Source: Dongia_A sp964542425
GTDB lineage: Bacteria > Pseudomonadota > Alphaproteobacteria > Dongiales > Dongiaceae
Direction: 5' to 3'
DNA length: 26,743 nt
NCBI GenBank assembly: GCA_964542425.1
Contig: CAZIUB010000069.1
Location: forward strand, 1 to 26,743
Positions within the stretch are counted from its first letter, which is position 1; every line of letters begins with the position of its first letter. The notes below the pieces were generated by a model. It saw only the letters and a program-made list of their open reading frames with translations. It made no database searches and had not been told where the DNA came from. Shown here piece after piece: positions 15,965-24,327 of this stretch. The position numbers and the translations under genes are program-made.

Positions 15965-17212
15965 ATGAATGCGGGCAACCAGCAGGCCGACTTGGCGCGC
16001 TCCGACCCGCTTGACCCGGTGTCGAGCCTCTCGGAAGGAGGCGGGTTCTGGCTTCCCCTCTTCTTGAAAATGTTGCGGCGGTTGGTGATCGGGCGATTGA
16101 CCCTCGTTACCCCGCGCGGCGAAGCCATCACCATCGAAGGCAAGCGCGCTGGACCCCATGGCGCGCTACGCCTCATCCGCGGGCGCGCTATCCGGCGCTT
16201 GTTTCTCGGCGGGGATGTCGGCTTCGCCGAGGCCTATCTGGATGGCGATTGGGATAGCCCCGATCTGGCGGCGCTGATCGAATTGGCCGCGCACAACGAG
16301 CGCGCGCTTGGCGATGGCCTGCGCGGCGCGGCGGTGGCCAGGTTGTGGCACCGCGTGCGCCATATCCTGCGGCCGAACTCGCGGCCCGGCGCAAGGCGCA
16401 ACATCGCCGAGCATTATGATCTCGGCAACGATTTCTACGCGCGCTGGCTGGACCCAACCATGACCTATTCCGCGGCGCTGTACGAGCGGCCGGACGCGTC
16501 CCTGACCCAGGCCCAGGAGGCAAAGTACGCCCGGGTCGCCAAGGCCCTGGAGTTGGAATCTCGCCATCATGTCCTCGAGATCGGTTGCGGTTGGGGCGGG
16601 TTCGTGGAATTCATGGCCCGGCGATTCGGTTGCACCGTGACCGGCATCACCCTCTCGCGCCAGCAGCGTGATTTCGCCGCGCGCCGGATCCAGGCCGCCG
16701 GGCTCTCCGATCGGGTGGCGATCGATCTCGTCGATTATCGCGACGTAAGAGGGGAGTTCGATCGCATTGCCTCGATCGAGATGTTCGAGGCGGTTGGCGA
16801 GGAGCATTGGCCAAACTATTTCGCCACCATCCGCGATCGCCTGCGCCAGGGCGGCCTTGCCGTGCTCCAAGTCATCACCATCGAGGAGGCGCGTTACGGC
16901 GCCTACCGACAGAGCGCCGATTTCATCCAGCGCTATGTGTTTCCCGGCGGCATGCTGCCGGCGCCCTCGGTGTTCGGCCGCGCCGTCGAGCGCGCGGGCC
17001 TCACCATGACCGAGGCCTTCCATTTCGGGCGCCACTATGCCCAGACCTTGCGCCAGTGGCAGCAGACCTTCCAGCGCGAGTGGCCGGAAATCTCGACCCT
17101 CGGATTCGATCAGCGGTTCAAGCGATTATGGGAGTATTATCTAGCCTATTGCGAGGGTGGATTCCGCGCCGGAAGCATCGACGTCGTGCAATACCGTTTG
17201 GCGCGAGGGTGA
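15965..17212 (+). CDS. cfa: Cyclopropane-fatty-acyl-phospholipid synthase
   Basis: A 415-residue SAM-dependent enzyme that adds a methylene bridge to cis double bonds of membrane phospholipid acyl chains. The start ATG has GGGAGG 7 bases upstream; an in-frame ATG at 15872 overlaps the aminotransferase and lacks a site. The N-terminal lipid-binding part includes FAEAYLDGDWDSPDLAALI. Then come HYDLGNDFYARWLDPTMTYS, the SAM site VLEIGCGWGGF at 203-213, ITLSRQQRDFA, SIEMFEAVGEEHWP, FIQRYVFPGGMLP and the C-terminal YYLAYCEGGF typical of CFA synthases. Close homologues sometimes act as fatty-acid methyltransferases, so the exact product is less certain than the family. It lies near hopanoid genes, both being membrane-rigidity functions. 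Confidence 0.93.
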   Translation: MNAGNQQADLARSDPLDPVSSLSEGGGFWLPLFLKMLRRLVIGRLTLVTPRGEAITIEGKRAGPHGALRLIRGRAIRRLFLGGDVGFAEAYLDGDWDSPDLAALIELAAHNERALGDGLRGAAVARLWHRVRHILRPNSRPGARRNIAEHYDLGNDFYARWLDPTMTYSAALYERPDASLTQAQEAKYARVAKALELESRHHVLEIGCGWGGFVEFMARRFGCTVTGITLSRQQRDFAARRIQAAGLSDRVAIDLVDYRDVRGEFDRIASIEMFEAVGEEHWPNYFATIRDRLRQGGLAVLQVITIEEARYGAYRQSADFIQRYVFPGGMLPAPSVFGRAVERAGLTMTEAFHFGRHYAQTLRQWQQTFQREWPEISTLGFDQRFKRLWEYYLAYCEGGFRAGSIDVVQYRLARG

Positions 17213-17273
17213 CCTCGCACCCCCGTCGTTTGCCGTGCGGAGCGCGCGACATGACCATCCTTGGAGAATTGCC

Positions 17274-17741
17274 ATGGCGGAGCGCGACGAGTCTCTCTTC
17301 CAACGGATTCCCGATGAACGCTTGCGCGGACTCTATGAGTATTGGCGCCGAAAGGCCGGCCAACGCGCGATGCCGGCCCGGCGCGATATCGATCCCTTGG
17401 AGATGCGCGAGTGGCTGGGCAATCTGGTCCTGATAGAGTTTTTCGGCTCGGTCGAGAAATATCGTATTCGCCTGGACGGTACCAATATCACCGAGTATTA
17501 CGGAGTTGAGCGCACCGGCAAGGGCATCGAGGCCCTGACGTCGCCCGAGGAACGGGCCTTGCTCTTGAGCCAGTACGAGCCGGTCTTGCGCGACAAGCGC
17601 CCCGCCTATTGCGAGGCCGAATTCGTGAACAGCGACGGGGTCAATGCACGGCAAATGAAGCTGCTCCTGCCACTTTCCGACGATGGCGAGCACGTCAACA
17701 TGGTCCTTGGCGGCATTTATTTTCGGCGGCTGGAGGCATAG
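17274..17741 (+). CDS. PAS_5-family single-domain protein
   Basis: A 155-residue protein starting MAERDESLFQRIPDERL at an ATG with GGAG 7 bases upstream. It has the pattern of the alphaproteobacterial PAS_5 family: YEYWRRKAGQRAMPARRDIDP, then WLGNLVLIEFF, YRIRLDGTNITEYYGVERTGK and a final LPLSDDGEHVNMVLGGIYF. Members are stand-alone PAS-like domains of unknown ligand, usually without an output domain; nothing else is fused here. It lies 61 bases after the CFA synthase gene and 81 before the channel gene on the same strand, so all three could share a transcript. A sensory or regulatory role for membrane functions is plausible but unsupported. Confidence 0.82.
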   Translation: MAERDESLFQRIPDERLRGLYEYWRRKAGQRAMPARRDIDPLEMREWLGNLVLIEFFGSVEKYRIRLDGTNITEYYGVERTGKGIEALTSPEERALLLSQYEPVLRDKRPAYCEAEFVNSDGVNARQMKLLLPLSDDGEHVNMVLGGIYFRRLEA

Positions 17742-17822
17742 CCCATTCGCTGGCCAGCCTTGATCGCTTGCCCCATCCATGCGAACAAACATCTGCTCGC
17801 GTGCCCTGACGGGGATTTTCGG

Positions 17823-19988
17823 ATGCCGAATCGGATGACTGGATCGAATTTGCTTCGGCATTGCTTCCTTGCCCTGGCGCTGCTGGCATCGGGGCTGGGC
17901 GCGGGATCGCACCCGGCCCTGGCCGAGGAGGCGCCGCCGGCCAAGGCTCCCACCGCCGAGGTCCGCTTATTCCTGGAACTTCTTCAAGACCCCGTGGTTC
18001 AGGACTGGCTGGGGCGTCAGCCGTTGGAGCCCGCCACCGACGCGCCGGCCACGCCTGCGCCCGAACAAAGCGCCGGCGCCATGCTGGGGGAACGCGTGGC
18101 CGCCTTGCGCGCCCATTTGGCGGTGCTCGCCAAGTCGGTGCCCCTGCTCGGGCCCAATCTGGCCTCGGCCGCCTTCCTCTTCAGCCTGGAATTCGAGGAG
18201 CGCGGATTGATCGGCGTATTGCTGCTGTTTCTGGCCTTCATCGGTGCCGGCTACGGCGCCGAGTGGCTGTTCTGGCGGGCCACAAAGAGCGTACGCGAAT
18301 GGATCATCGGTGTTCCGATCACGACCGCCGCGACGCGCCTGAAGGCCACCACGATCCGCCTTGCCTTCGGAGTGGGCTGGGTGACCGCCTTCGCGCTCGG
18401 CAGCGTTGGCGCCTTCCTGGTCTTCGACTGGCCGCTGCTCTTGCGCGAGATCGTGCTTGGCTATCTGGTTGCGTTCCTCGGATTGCGGCTGACGATCGTG
18501 GCCGGACGCTTCTTCCTGGCCCCCGGTGCCGAGCGCTACCGGATCATCCCCATGTCCAAGGCGGCTGCCTTGTTCTGGCATCGGCGCCTGGCCTCGGCGA
18601 TCGGGTTTTATCTGTTCGCGCGGGTCACGCTTGGAATCCTGAAGACGCTGGGGTTGAGCGCGGCCAGCGTTCAGCTGCTGGCCTACGGCCTGGGATTGGT
18701 GTTGCTGGCGATGGGCGTGGAGGCGGCTTGGCGCCGGCCGATCGTGGATTCCGGAATCCCTCGGGGTGACGCCCAGCGTCGGTTCGGCGATCGGGCCTGG
18801 AATTGGCTGGCAAGCGGCCTATTCGTCCTGTTGTGGCTGCTGTGGGCCGGCCAGTTCATGGCGGTATTCTGGCTAGTCGTGGTTGCGACCGGGCTGCCCC
18901 TCGCCCAGTTCCTCACGCGCCAATCTGTCTCCCACCTGCTTCGGCCCGGGGAAGAAGAAGCAACGGGACGGCGTCCGCCCACCTTCGCCGCGATCTGCCT
19001 GGAGCGCGGCCTGCGCGCGCTATTCATCATCGGCGCGGCTTTGTTGTTGGCCGATGCCTGGGAGATCGATCTGGTCGGGCTAACCGCGCGCGATACCATT
19101 GGTACGAGGCTCGTCCGTGGCGCATTGAGCGCCGTCGTCATCGTGCTGGTGGCGAATTTCCTGTGGCATGTGGCCAAGGGGATGATCGACGCCAAGGTCG
19201 TGGAAGCCAGCGATCCCAACCAGGTGGACGCGGAATCCCAGCGAAAGCGCGCGCGGCTGCGCACGCTCTTGCCGATCCTGCGCAACGTGCTCTTCGTCAT
19301 TGTCTTGGCGGTGGCGGCGATGATGGTGCTTTCCTCGCTGGGACTCGAGATCGGCCCGCTGATCGCCGGCGCCGGAGTCGTCGGCGTGGCGGTGGGCTTT
19401 GGCGCGCAGACGCTGGTCAGGGACATCTTCAGCGGCGTCTTCTATCTGTTGGACGACGCATTTCGGGTCGGCGAATACATCCAGAGTGGCTCCTACAAGG
19501 GCACGGTCGAATCCTTCAGCCTGCGCTCGGTCAAATTGCGCCACCATCGCGGGCCGCTCTACACGGTGCCGTTCGGCGAACTGGGCGCGGTCCAGAACAT
19601 GAGCCGCGATTGGGTGATCGACAAGATGATGATCGGCATCACCTATGACAGCAATCTCGACACCGCGAAGAAGCTGATCAAGCAAATCGGCAAGGATCTG
19701 GCGGCAGATCCGGAATTCGGCCCGAATATCCTCGAACCGCTGAAGATGCAGGGCGTTGAGCAGTTCGGCGATTACGCGATCCAGATTCGAATGAAAATGA
19801 TGACCCGGCCGGGCGAGCAGTTCCCGATCCGGCGCAAGGCCTTCGCGCTCATCAAGAAGGCCTTCGACGAAAATGGCATTAAATTCGCGTTCCCGACCGT
19901 CCAGGTCGCGGGCGGCGAGGATGCGGCGGGTGCTGCCGCGCGCCAGGCGATCGATGTCGCGGATAAGGCCGCCGCCCAACCGACCTGA
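17823..19988 (+). CDS. Large MscS-family mechanosensitive channel
   Basis: A 721-residue membrane protein. Starting at ATG 17823, with GGGG shortly upstream, it opens with a signal peptide (LLRHCFLALALLASG... cleavage likely after ALA near residue 34). A periplasmic stretch and about eight or more hydrophobic segments follow. The conserved MscS core is at the C-terminal end: the pore helix region IAGAGVVGVAVGFGAQTLV around residues 512-530, DIFSGVFYLLDDAFRVGEYI, GTVESFSLRSVKLRHHRG, VPFGELGAVQNMSRDW and FAFPTVQV. Such extended MscS relatives gate on membrane tension and release solutes at osmotic downshock. Other in-frame starts upstream (from 17760) would bury the signal peptide. The end of the gene converges with the cNMP-binding gene, 23 bases apart. 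Confidence 0.9.
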   Translation: MPNRMTGSNLLRHCFLALALLASGLGAGSHPALAEEAPPAKAPTAEVRLFLELLQDPVVQDWLGRQPLEPATDAPATPAPEQSAGAMLGERVAALRAHLAVLAKSVPLLGPNLASAAFLFSLEFEERGLIGVLLLFLAFIGAGYGAEWLFWRATKSVREWIIGVPITTAATRLKATTIRLAFGVGWVTAFALGSVGAFLVFDWPLLLREIVLGYLVAFLGLRLTIVAGRFFLAPGAERYRIIPMSKAAALFWHRRLASAIGFYLFARVTLGILKTLGLSAASVQLLAYGLGLVLLAMGVEAAWRRPIVDSGIPRGDAQRRFGDRAWNWLASGLFVLLWLLWAGQFMAVFWLVVVATGLPLAQFLTRQSVSHLLRPGEEEATGRRPPTFAAICLERGLRALFIIGAALLLADAWEIDLVGLTARDTIGTRLVRGALSAVVIVLVANFLWHVAKGMIDAKVVEASDPNQVDAESQRKRARLRTLLPILRNVLFVIVLAVAAMMVLSSLGLEIGPLIAGAGVVGVAVGFGAQTLVRDIFSGVFYLLDDAFRVGEYIQSGSYKGTVESFSLRSVKLRHHRGPLYTVPFGELGAVQNMSRDWVIDKMMIGITYDSNLDTAKKLIKQIGKDLAADPEFGPNILEPLKMQGVEQFGDYAIQIRMKMMTRPGEQFPIRRKAFALIKKAFDENGIKFAFPTVQVAGGEDAAGAAARQAIDVADKAAAQPT

Positions 19989-20011
19989 GCGGCCCGCGCC
20001 AAGGTGAAGAA

Positions 20012-20431
20012 TCAGGGCCTCTCCAGCCAATGCTCGCCCCGCCGATAGGCGGCGAATTCATCGGCCATCTGGCGAAGCCTGCGGGTCAACAGCATGATGA
20101 TCTTGCGCATCACCGGATCGATCGCGCCAAGCTGTTTTTCGAAGGTTACGCGCGAGATCGCCACAACCCTGGTCTTCTTGCGCGCGACCGCCGCCGCCAT
20201 GCGTCTGTCGCCGCCGCACAGCGCCATTTCGCCGAAGATGTCGCCCTGGCGCAGAACGGCCAGGGTGGCCGGCGCGTCGCCGTGGACGCCCTTTCGGATC
20301 TCGACCTCGCCGCTGGTCACCAGATAGCAGGCATCCCCCACTTCGCCTTCGTCAAAGATCAATTCCAGCGCCGCGAACTCCATCTGCTTGAAGCTGAACG
20401 ATCCGTTCTTGGTCGCGTTCTTATTGGGCAC
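20012..20431 (-). CDS. Cyclic-nucleotide-binding domain protein without output domain
   Basis: A 139-residue protein if started at GTG 20431, chosen because GGGGAG lies 8 bases upstream; GTG codons at 20461/20458 would extend it by about 10 residues. It is a single CAP/CRP-type beta-roll: GEVGDACYLVTSGEVEI, LRQGDIFGEMALCGGDRRM and VVAISRVTFEKQL, followed by a C-terminal helix LLTRRLRQMADEF. There is no helix-turn-helix, so it is not a CRP-type regulator by itself. In the phosphate-binding cassette the usual Arg-Ser/Thr-Ala reads Arg-Met-Ala, which may weaken or abolish cNMP binding. Similar stand-alone proteins occur beside channels and transporters; here it converges with an MscS-type channel. 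Confidence 0.85.
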   Translation of the reverse strand: MPNKNATKNGSFSFKQMEFAALELIFDEGEVGDACYLVTSGEVEIRKGVHGDAPATLAVLRQGDIFGEMALCGGDRRMAAAVARKKTRVVAISRVTFEKQLGAIDPVMRKIIMLLTRRLRQMADEFAAYRRGEHWLERP

Positions 20432-20538
20432 ATTGATGCTCCCCGCCACTCGAGCCACCACCCCAAGTTATTCGGGCCGGCCGAGGATGACAAGACAACG
20501 CCTGGAAACTCGACTGGCCAAAAATGGCTCGATCGACC

Positions 20539-21264
20539 TCAATCCTCGCTGCCGCGATTGACGCAGGGCCAGGTCGGGGGCGGTGTGAGCCCGGCGGGGA
20601 GCTTGGTCAGGGCATCGCCGCAGGTCTCCAGCAGTTGTGCCTGGACCAGATTCAAGGCCCGCGAAAGATCGGCGCCGCCAAGGTCCGCGGAATAGAGTTC
20701 GGCCTCGTCGAGATTGGCTTCGGCCAGGTTCGCGCCACGCAAATCGACCCGCGCCAGATAGGCGCGGTTGAGATTGGCCCCGGTCAAATCGGCGTTCGCG
20801 AGCGAGGCCCTTCCAAGCTCGGCCTTTTCGAGATTGCCGCCGACCAAGCGCGCGCCCGCAAGATTGGCGCGGTGGAGCTCGGCCTTGAGCAGATTGGCAT
20901 CCCCCAGATCCGCGCGCTGTAGATCGGCGCGATCCAACATCGCCTTGCTGAGATCGGCGCGCCGCAGATCGGCGTCGCTCAGCCGTGCCCGGACCAGTAC
21001 CGCTTCGGACAGATCGGCGCCACTCAGATTTGCGCCGGTGAAATCGGTGAGGCCGAGTTCCGCGCGTTGCAGATTGGCGCCGGTGAAATCCTCGCCGGCC
21101 AGGATCAGCTTTGGCTTGTTGCACCCGGACCAGTCGACGCCCGGTCCGGGCGCATCGCCGCAATCGGCCAGCGCGGTTCCCGGCACGCCCGAAGCCAACA
21201 CGAAAAGTGCCCAAAGCGCGCCGGCCGCACGAGACAAGGCACCAGTGCCCCGTCCGCCCTTCAC
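20539..21264 (-). CDS. Secreted pentapeptide-repeat protein
   Basis: About 241 residues. A signal peptide (GALWALFVLASGVPGTALA, cleaved before DCGD) precedes CGDAPGPGVDWSGCNK. Some thirty A(D/N)LxX-type repeats follow, such as FTGANLSGADLSEA, ADLRRADLSKAMLDRADL and ANLAEANLDEA, which build a right-handed quadrilateral beta-helix. The tail CGDALTKLPAGLTPPPTWPC repeats the cysteine-containing pattern of related periplasmic family members. The function is unknown; DNA-mimic roles of cytoplasmic members such as MfpA are unlikely for an exported protein. The start is either GTG 21264, overlapping the ACT gene stop by four bases (GTGA, translational coupling), or GTG 21279. Internal codons repeat strongly, so the DNA itself is periodic every 15 bases. 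Confidence 0.88.
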   Translation of the reverse strand: MKGGRGTGALSRAAGALWALFVLASGVPGTALADCGDAPGPGVDWSGCNKPKLILAGEDFTGANLQRAELGLTDFTGANLSGADLSEAVLVRARLSDADLRRADLSKAMLDRADLQRADLGDANLLKAELHRANLAGARLVGGNLEKAELGRASLANADLTGANLNRAYLARVDLRGANLAEANLDEAELYSADLGGADLSRALNLVQAQLLETCGDALTKLPAGLTPPPTWPCVNRGSED

Positions 21265-21617
21265 ACTTCGGCGGTCCACACCACGACGGCCTTTCTCGCC
21301 GCTTTCGATCCGGTCGCGCAGAGCGACCGCAGATTCACGTTTTTCTTGGCGAGTTTCCTGAGATAGACCAGCAAGGCGCCCGGCTTGTTGGGCAAATCCA
21401 CCACTTCCGCCGGCGTTTCGCTGAACGCAACATTCGCGCCTAGAAACGCCGCCCGGGTCTTCTTGGGATTGTCGGTAACAATCTGAAGCGTACCCGACGG
21501 ATTCCAGGCCAGGACCGAAAGAATGTTGACCCCAGCGCCCGCCAAGGTCGCGATCGCTTCGGCCACGGTACCCGGCCGATCCGCGACCGATACAACAAAT
21601 TGCTTGGCCTTTGCCAT
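21261..21617 (-). CDS. Tandem ACT-domain protein
   Basis: A 118-residue protein starting MAKAKQFVVSVADRPG, with G-rich sequence just upstream; ATGs at 21629 and 21632 are alternatives adding 4-5 residues. Two ACT-like halves are visible: DRPGTVAEAIATLAGAGVNIL (residues about 13-33) and, in the second half, LPNKPGALLVYLRKLAKKNVN (about 75-95). In both, the Pro-Gly turn and following helix match the amino-acid-binding ACT fold. No catalytic domain is attached, so it is likely a small regulatory amino-acid sensor. The longer frame upstream to 21902 has no ACT-like or other recognised content. The stop overlaps the start of the pentapeptide gene. Confidence 0.82.
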   Translation of the reverse strand: MAKAKQFVVSVADRPGTVAEAIATLAGAGVNILSVLAWNPSGTLQIVTDNPKKTRAAFLGANVAFSETPAEVVDLPNKPGALLVYLRKLAKKNVNLRSLCATGSKAARKAVVVWTAEV

Positions 21618-21900
21618 TTTCGCCCCCATCATTTGCCGTTTTTCTCGCGGTTTGGCGTCGCGCTCGAGGCTCGCCCCCGCGTTTTCAGCATAGCACGGAA
21701 CGGTTCGCTGGCAATTCGCGCCGTACCCGGATTGAACGTCGCCAAGGGCGGCAAGTGGCATGAGGGCGACTCTTGCCGATTCAGAGGCAAAACCAGCGAT
21801 AAGAACGCCACCTTTACCAGGTCCTAGGCAAAACCATCGGTAATTGCATTGCCCGCATGTCGATTGGCCGCCACCCTGCGGGCAAGGCGAGACCGGAATC

Positions 21901-22740
21901 ATGATCCAACACTGGGTTTTTCATCCAGCCACATCGCCCCGTCCAGGTGGCTGCGGAACGCTACCGCATCGGCGATTGTCCCTGCGTGTCGCCCTCGCTT
22001 TTTTGCCGATGTTGCTGGCTTCCGCCAGCACAGCCTGCGCCGAGATCGGTAACAGCGTTTCATCCGATTGGCACCTATCGTGGCTCGCGGTCGCTTTCGG
22101 CGCCTTGTTGGGCGCCGGTGCCATTTTGGCTCGCGATCGCTTTTGGCGCCGCGCCGCCCTGGCGCTGCGCGACCAACCCGAATCGGGGGACATCCCTGCC
22201 CAGCTCCAATCGACCAGTGATTGGCTGCGCCTGCCCAAGGACAGGCTCGTCTTGGATTCTGGGACTACGATGTCATGGCTGAGACCAATTCCTGGACCGC
22301 GGAAACCTTCGATATCCATGGCCTGCTCCCCAGCACCGAACCGTTCGCCGAGGTCTATATGGCCGCCATCGATGCACGCGATCGCGACCGCGTCGACGAA
22401 AACTTTCGAGTTGCCTTGGCCGGCAGCCAAAAAGCCTACACGAGCGAATTTCGCATCAACCATCCCCGCCTTGGCGAACGGTCGATCTTCGAACATGGAA
22501 TTATTGAACGCGACCAGGACGGGCGGGCGATCCGCGCCTATGGATTCTTGCAGGACGTGACCGAACTTCGGCTCATGGAGGCCGATCTGCGGCAGGGCCG
22601 CGAGCGCCTCGAACTTACCTTGGCCGGCGCCGATCTCGGCTCTTGGGATTGGAGCCCGGCGACGAAGAAGGCCTATTACGAATTGCACGGAGGGGTCTTG
22701 GACTTCAAGAGCCAACCCGGCCACGCGGCCCGCAGGCGAC
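21901..22740 (+). pseudogene. Decayed PAS-domain membrane sensor (frameshift and truncation)
   Basis: The first part, from ATG 21901, encodes a signal/TM segment (LSLRVALAFLPMLLASAS) and a second TM (WLAVAFGALLGAGAILA). At about 22230-22240 the homology moves to the +1 frame: after LRL the expected AQ-x-ARLGFWDYDV continues as APAQGQARLGFWDYDV, as if one base were missing. The new frame holds a full PAS/PAC domain ending SIFEHGIIERDQDGRAIRAY and FLQDVTELRLMEADL, then the start of a second PAS (LELTLAGADLGSWDWSPAT). Sensor-like sequence ends near 22680 and is followed by low-information Arg/Pro/Ser sequence with no kinase, GGDEF or EAL domain. The parent was probably a diguanylate cyclase or histidine kinase; which one cannot be told. 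A base error in assembly could explain the frameshift but not the lost 3' end. Confidence 0.72.
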
Positions 22741-22908
22741 CATCCGCCTCCCGGCCGCGCGCCTCCGCGGCCCGTCCAAGGTGCCCTCCCTCACGGCGCG
22801 GACGCACTAGACCTAGGCCAGCAAGTCGAAAAAGCGCTCCCTGCGCCGAATGCGACCTCGTACCCGCCGTCCGATCGCCCAACCCCCAGGAAAAAGCAAT
22901 TGGCGTCT

Positions 22909-24015
22909 TCAGGACCCGGCCTTGAGGCGGGTCCATTGCTCGGTGATGATGCGCTGTATATCGGGCGCGCGCACGACCCCCGGATAGCCGCGCGCCAATA
23001 CCTCGGCGGTGGGATAGACCGCCGGATCGGCCAGAATCTCCGGGTCGACGAATTCGTTCGCCTTGGCGTTGGCGTTTGCGTACCAGATGTAATTCGTGGC
23101 CTCGGCGATGACCTCGGGGCGCATCATGTAATCGAGGAAGAGGTGCGCGTTGTTGGGGTGGGGCGCATCCGAGGGGATCAGCATCGCATCGTACCAGATA
23201 TTGGTGCCCTCTTTGGGGATGATATAGGCAAGTTCGATGTCGACCCCTGCCTCGGCGGCGCGGCCCGCGGCGACGGCATAGTCGCCCGACCAGGTCATGG
23301 CCATGCAGATGTCCTTATTGGGCAGGGAACTCAGATAGGCGCCGGCGTCGAACAGCCGAACAAACGGGCGGACCTTCATCACCATGTCGATCGCGGCGAC
23401 GATGTCGTCTGGATTCTGCGACGTGGGATCCCTGGCCATGTAAGCCAAGGCAAGTTGAATGACATCCTCCGGGGAATCCAGCAGCGAAACCCCGCAATCG
23501 GCGAATTTCGAGACCACCGCGGGATCGAACACCATGGCCAACGAATCGGTGGGCGCGTCGGGCAAGCGCTCCGCGATCATCTTGACATTGTAGGTGATGC
23601 CATTGGTGCCCCACATATAGGGAACGGCGTGCGCATTGCCTGGATCGGCTTGGCGGCTCACCTGATCCATGATGAAGCCGTCCATGTTGGCCAGGTTCGG
23701 CAACTTGGCCTTGTCCAGCTTGCCATAAATGCCGACTTGAATCTGGCGGGCGAAGAAACTCGACGACGGAAAGACGACATCGTAGCCGGTGTTTCCGGTC
23801 ATCAATTTGGCTTCCAGCGTCTCGTTGCCATCATAGACGTCGTAGCGAATCTTGATGCCGGTCTCGGCCTCGAAATTGGCGACCGTGTTCTCGCCGATAT
23901 AGTCGCTCCAATTGTAGACGTTGAGTTCCTTGGGTTCTTCCTGCGCCCCCGCGTTGGCGGCGAAGGCGACCATTGCAATGGTCAATGCGTTTGCCATCAA
24001 GAAGCGTCGATTCAT
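22909..24015 (-). CDS. PotF-like polyamine ABC transporter substrate-binding protein
   Basis: A 368-residue periplasmic binding protein of the PotD/PotF family. The signal peptide is MNRRFLMANALTIAMVAFAA, cleaved near NAGA-QEE. Family motifs are ELNVYNWSDYIGENTVANFE, YDVYDGNETLEAKLMTG, YDVVFPSSSFFARQ, PYMWGTNGITYN, MTWSGDYAVAAGRA and IPKEGTNIWYDAMLIPSDAPH; length and pattern fit putrescine-binding PotF best. It delivers a polyamine to an ABC permease in the inner membrane. The ATPase and permease genes (potG, H, I) are absent from the window, so it is an orphan here and must use a transporter encoded elsewhere. The ATG has GGGG about 6-8 bases upstream. It is transcribed alone. Confidence 0.93.
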   Translation of the reverse strand: MNRRFLMANALTIAMVAFAANAGAQEEPKELNVYNWSDYIGENTVANFEAETGIKIRYDVYDGNETLEAKLMTGNTGYDVVFPSSSFFARQIQVGIYGKLDKAKLPNLANMDGFIMDQVSRQADPGNAHAVPYMWGTNGITYNVKMIAERLPDAPTDSLAMVFDPAVVSKFADCGVSLLDSPEDVIQLALAYMARDPTSQNPDDIVAAIDMVMKVRPFVRLFDAGAYLSSLPNKDICMAMTWSGDYAVAAGRAAEAGVDIELAYIIPKEGTNIWYDAMLIPSDAPHPNNAHLFLDYMMRPEVIAEATNYIWYANANAKANEFVDPEILADPAVYPTAEVLARGYPGVVRAPDIQRIITEQWTRLKAGS

Positions 24016-24182
24016 CGCTTCGACCCCATGTCATCGAGTTTCCCGCAAGCCCGCGATCATGCCAGCCATTCTGCCCGAACCCGGGGGGGCACCGCAACCG
24101 AATTGGCCAGGCGGCGTCCCGGCGAAAACCCGGGAAATTTGGCGACCCACGACCAGGAAAACGGCTGGGCTATCGACCCTTT

Positions 24183-24258
24183 TGGCGTCCCCAACGGGAT
24201 TTGAACCCGTGTTCCCAACGTGAGAGGCTGGTGTCCTAGGCCACTAGACGATGGGGAC
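24183..24258 (-). tRNA. tRNA-Glu (anticodon CTC)
   Basis: On the minus strand the sequence starts GTCCCCATCGTCTAGTGGCC and ends with TTGGGGAC-G-CCA, CCA included in the DNA. The 7-bp acceptor stem GTCCCCA/TGGGGAC is perfect. The anticodon stem CCAGC/GTTGG (one G-T pair) encloses CTCTCAC, giving anticodon CTC, which reads GAG. The T-arm ACGGGTTCAAATCCCGT is canonical. The body resembles alphaproteobacterial tRNA-Glu. Confidence 0.96.
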
Positions 24259-24327
24259 CGCTCGGTGCTCCCAGGCGTTCGATCGGGCCGGAAGGCGAGG
24301 CAGAAATAGTGGAACCGGCGGCCCCGA

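Noticed and set aside
20539..21230. Periodic DNA resembling a tandem repeat array or CRISPR
   Set aside because: The 15-base periodicity is explained by pentapeptide codons; there are no constant repeats with unique spacers.
21618..21902. N-terminal extension of the ACT-domain frame
   Set aside because: The extension has no conserved content, and internal ATG starts immediately before the ACT domain fit the family length better.
22741..22908. Continuation of the sensor reading frame to the end at 22925
   Set aside because: The residues are low-complexity Arg/Pro/Ser with no sensor or output domain, consistent with non-coding sequence after a truncation.
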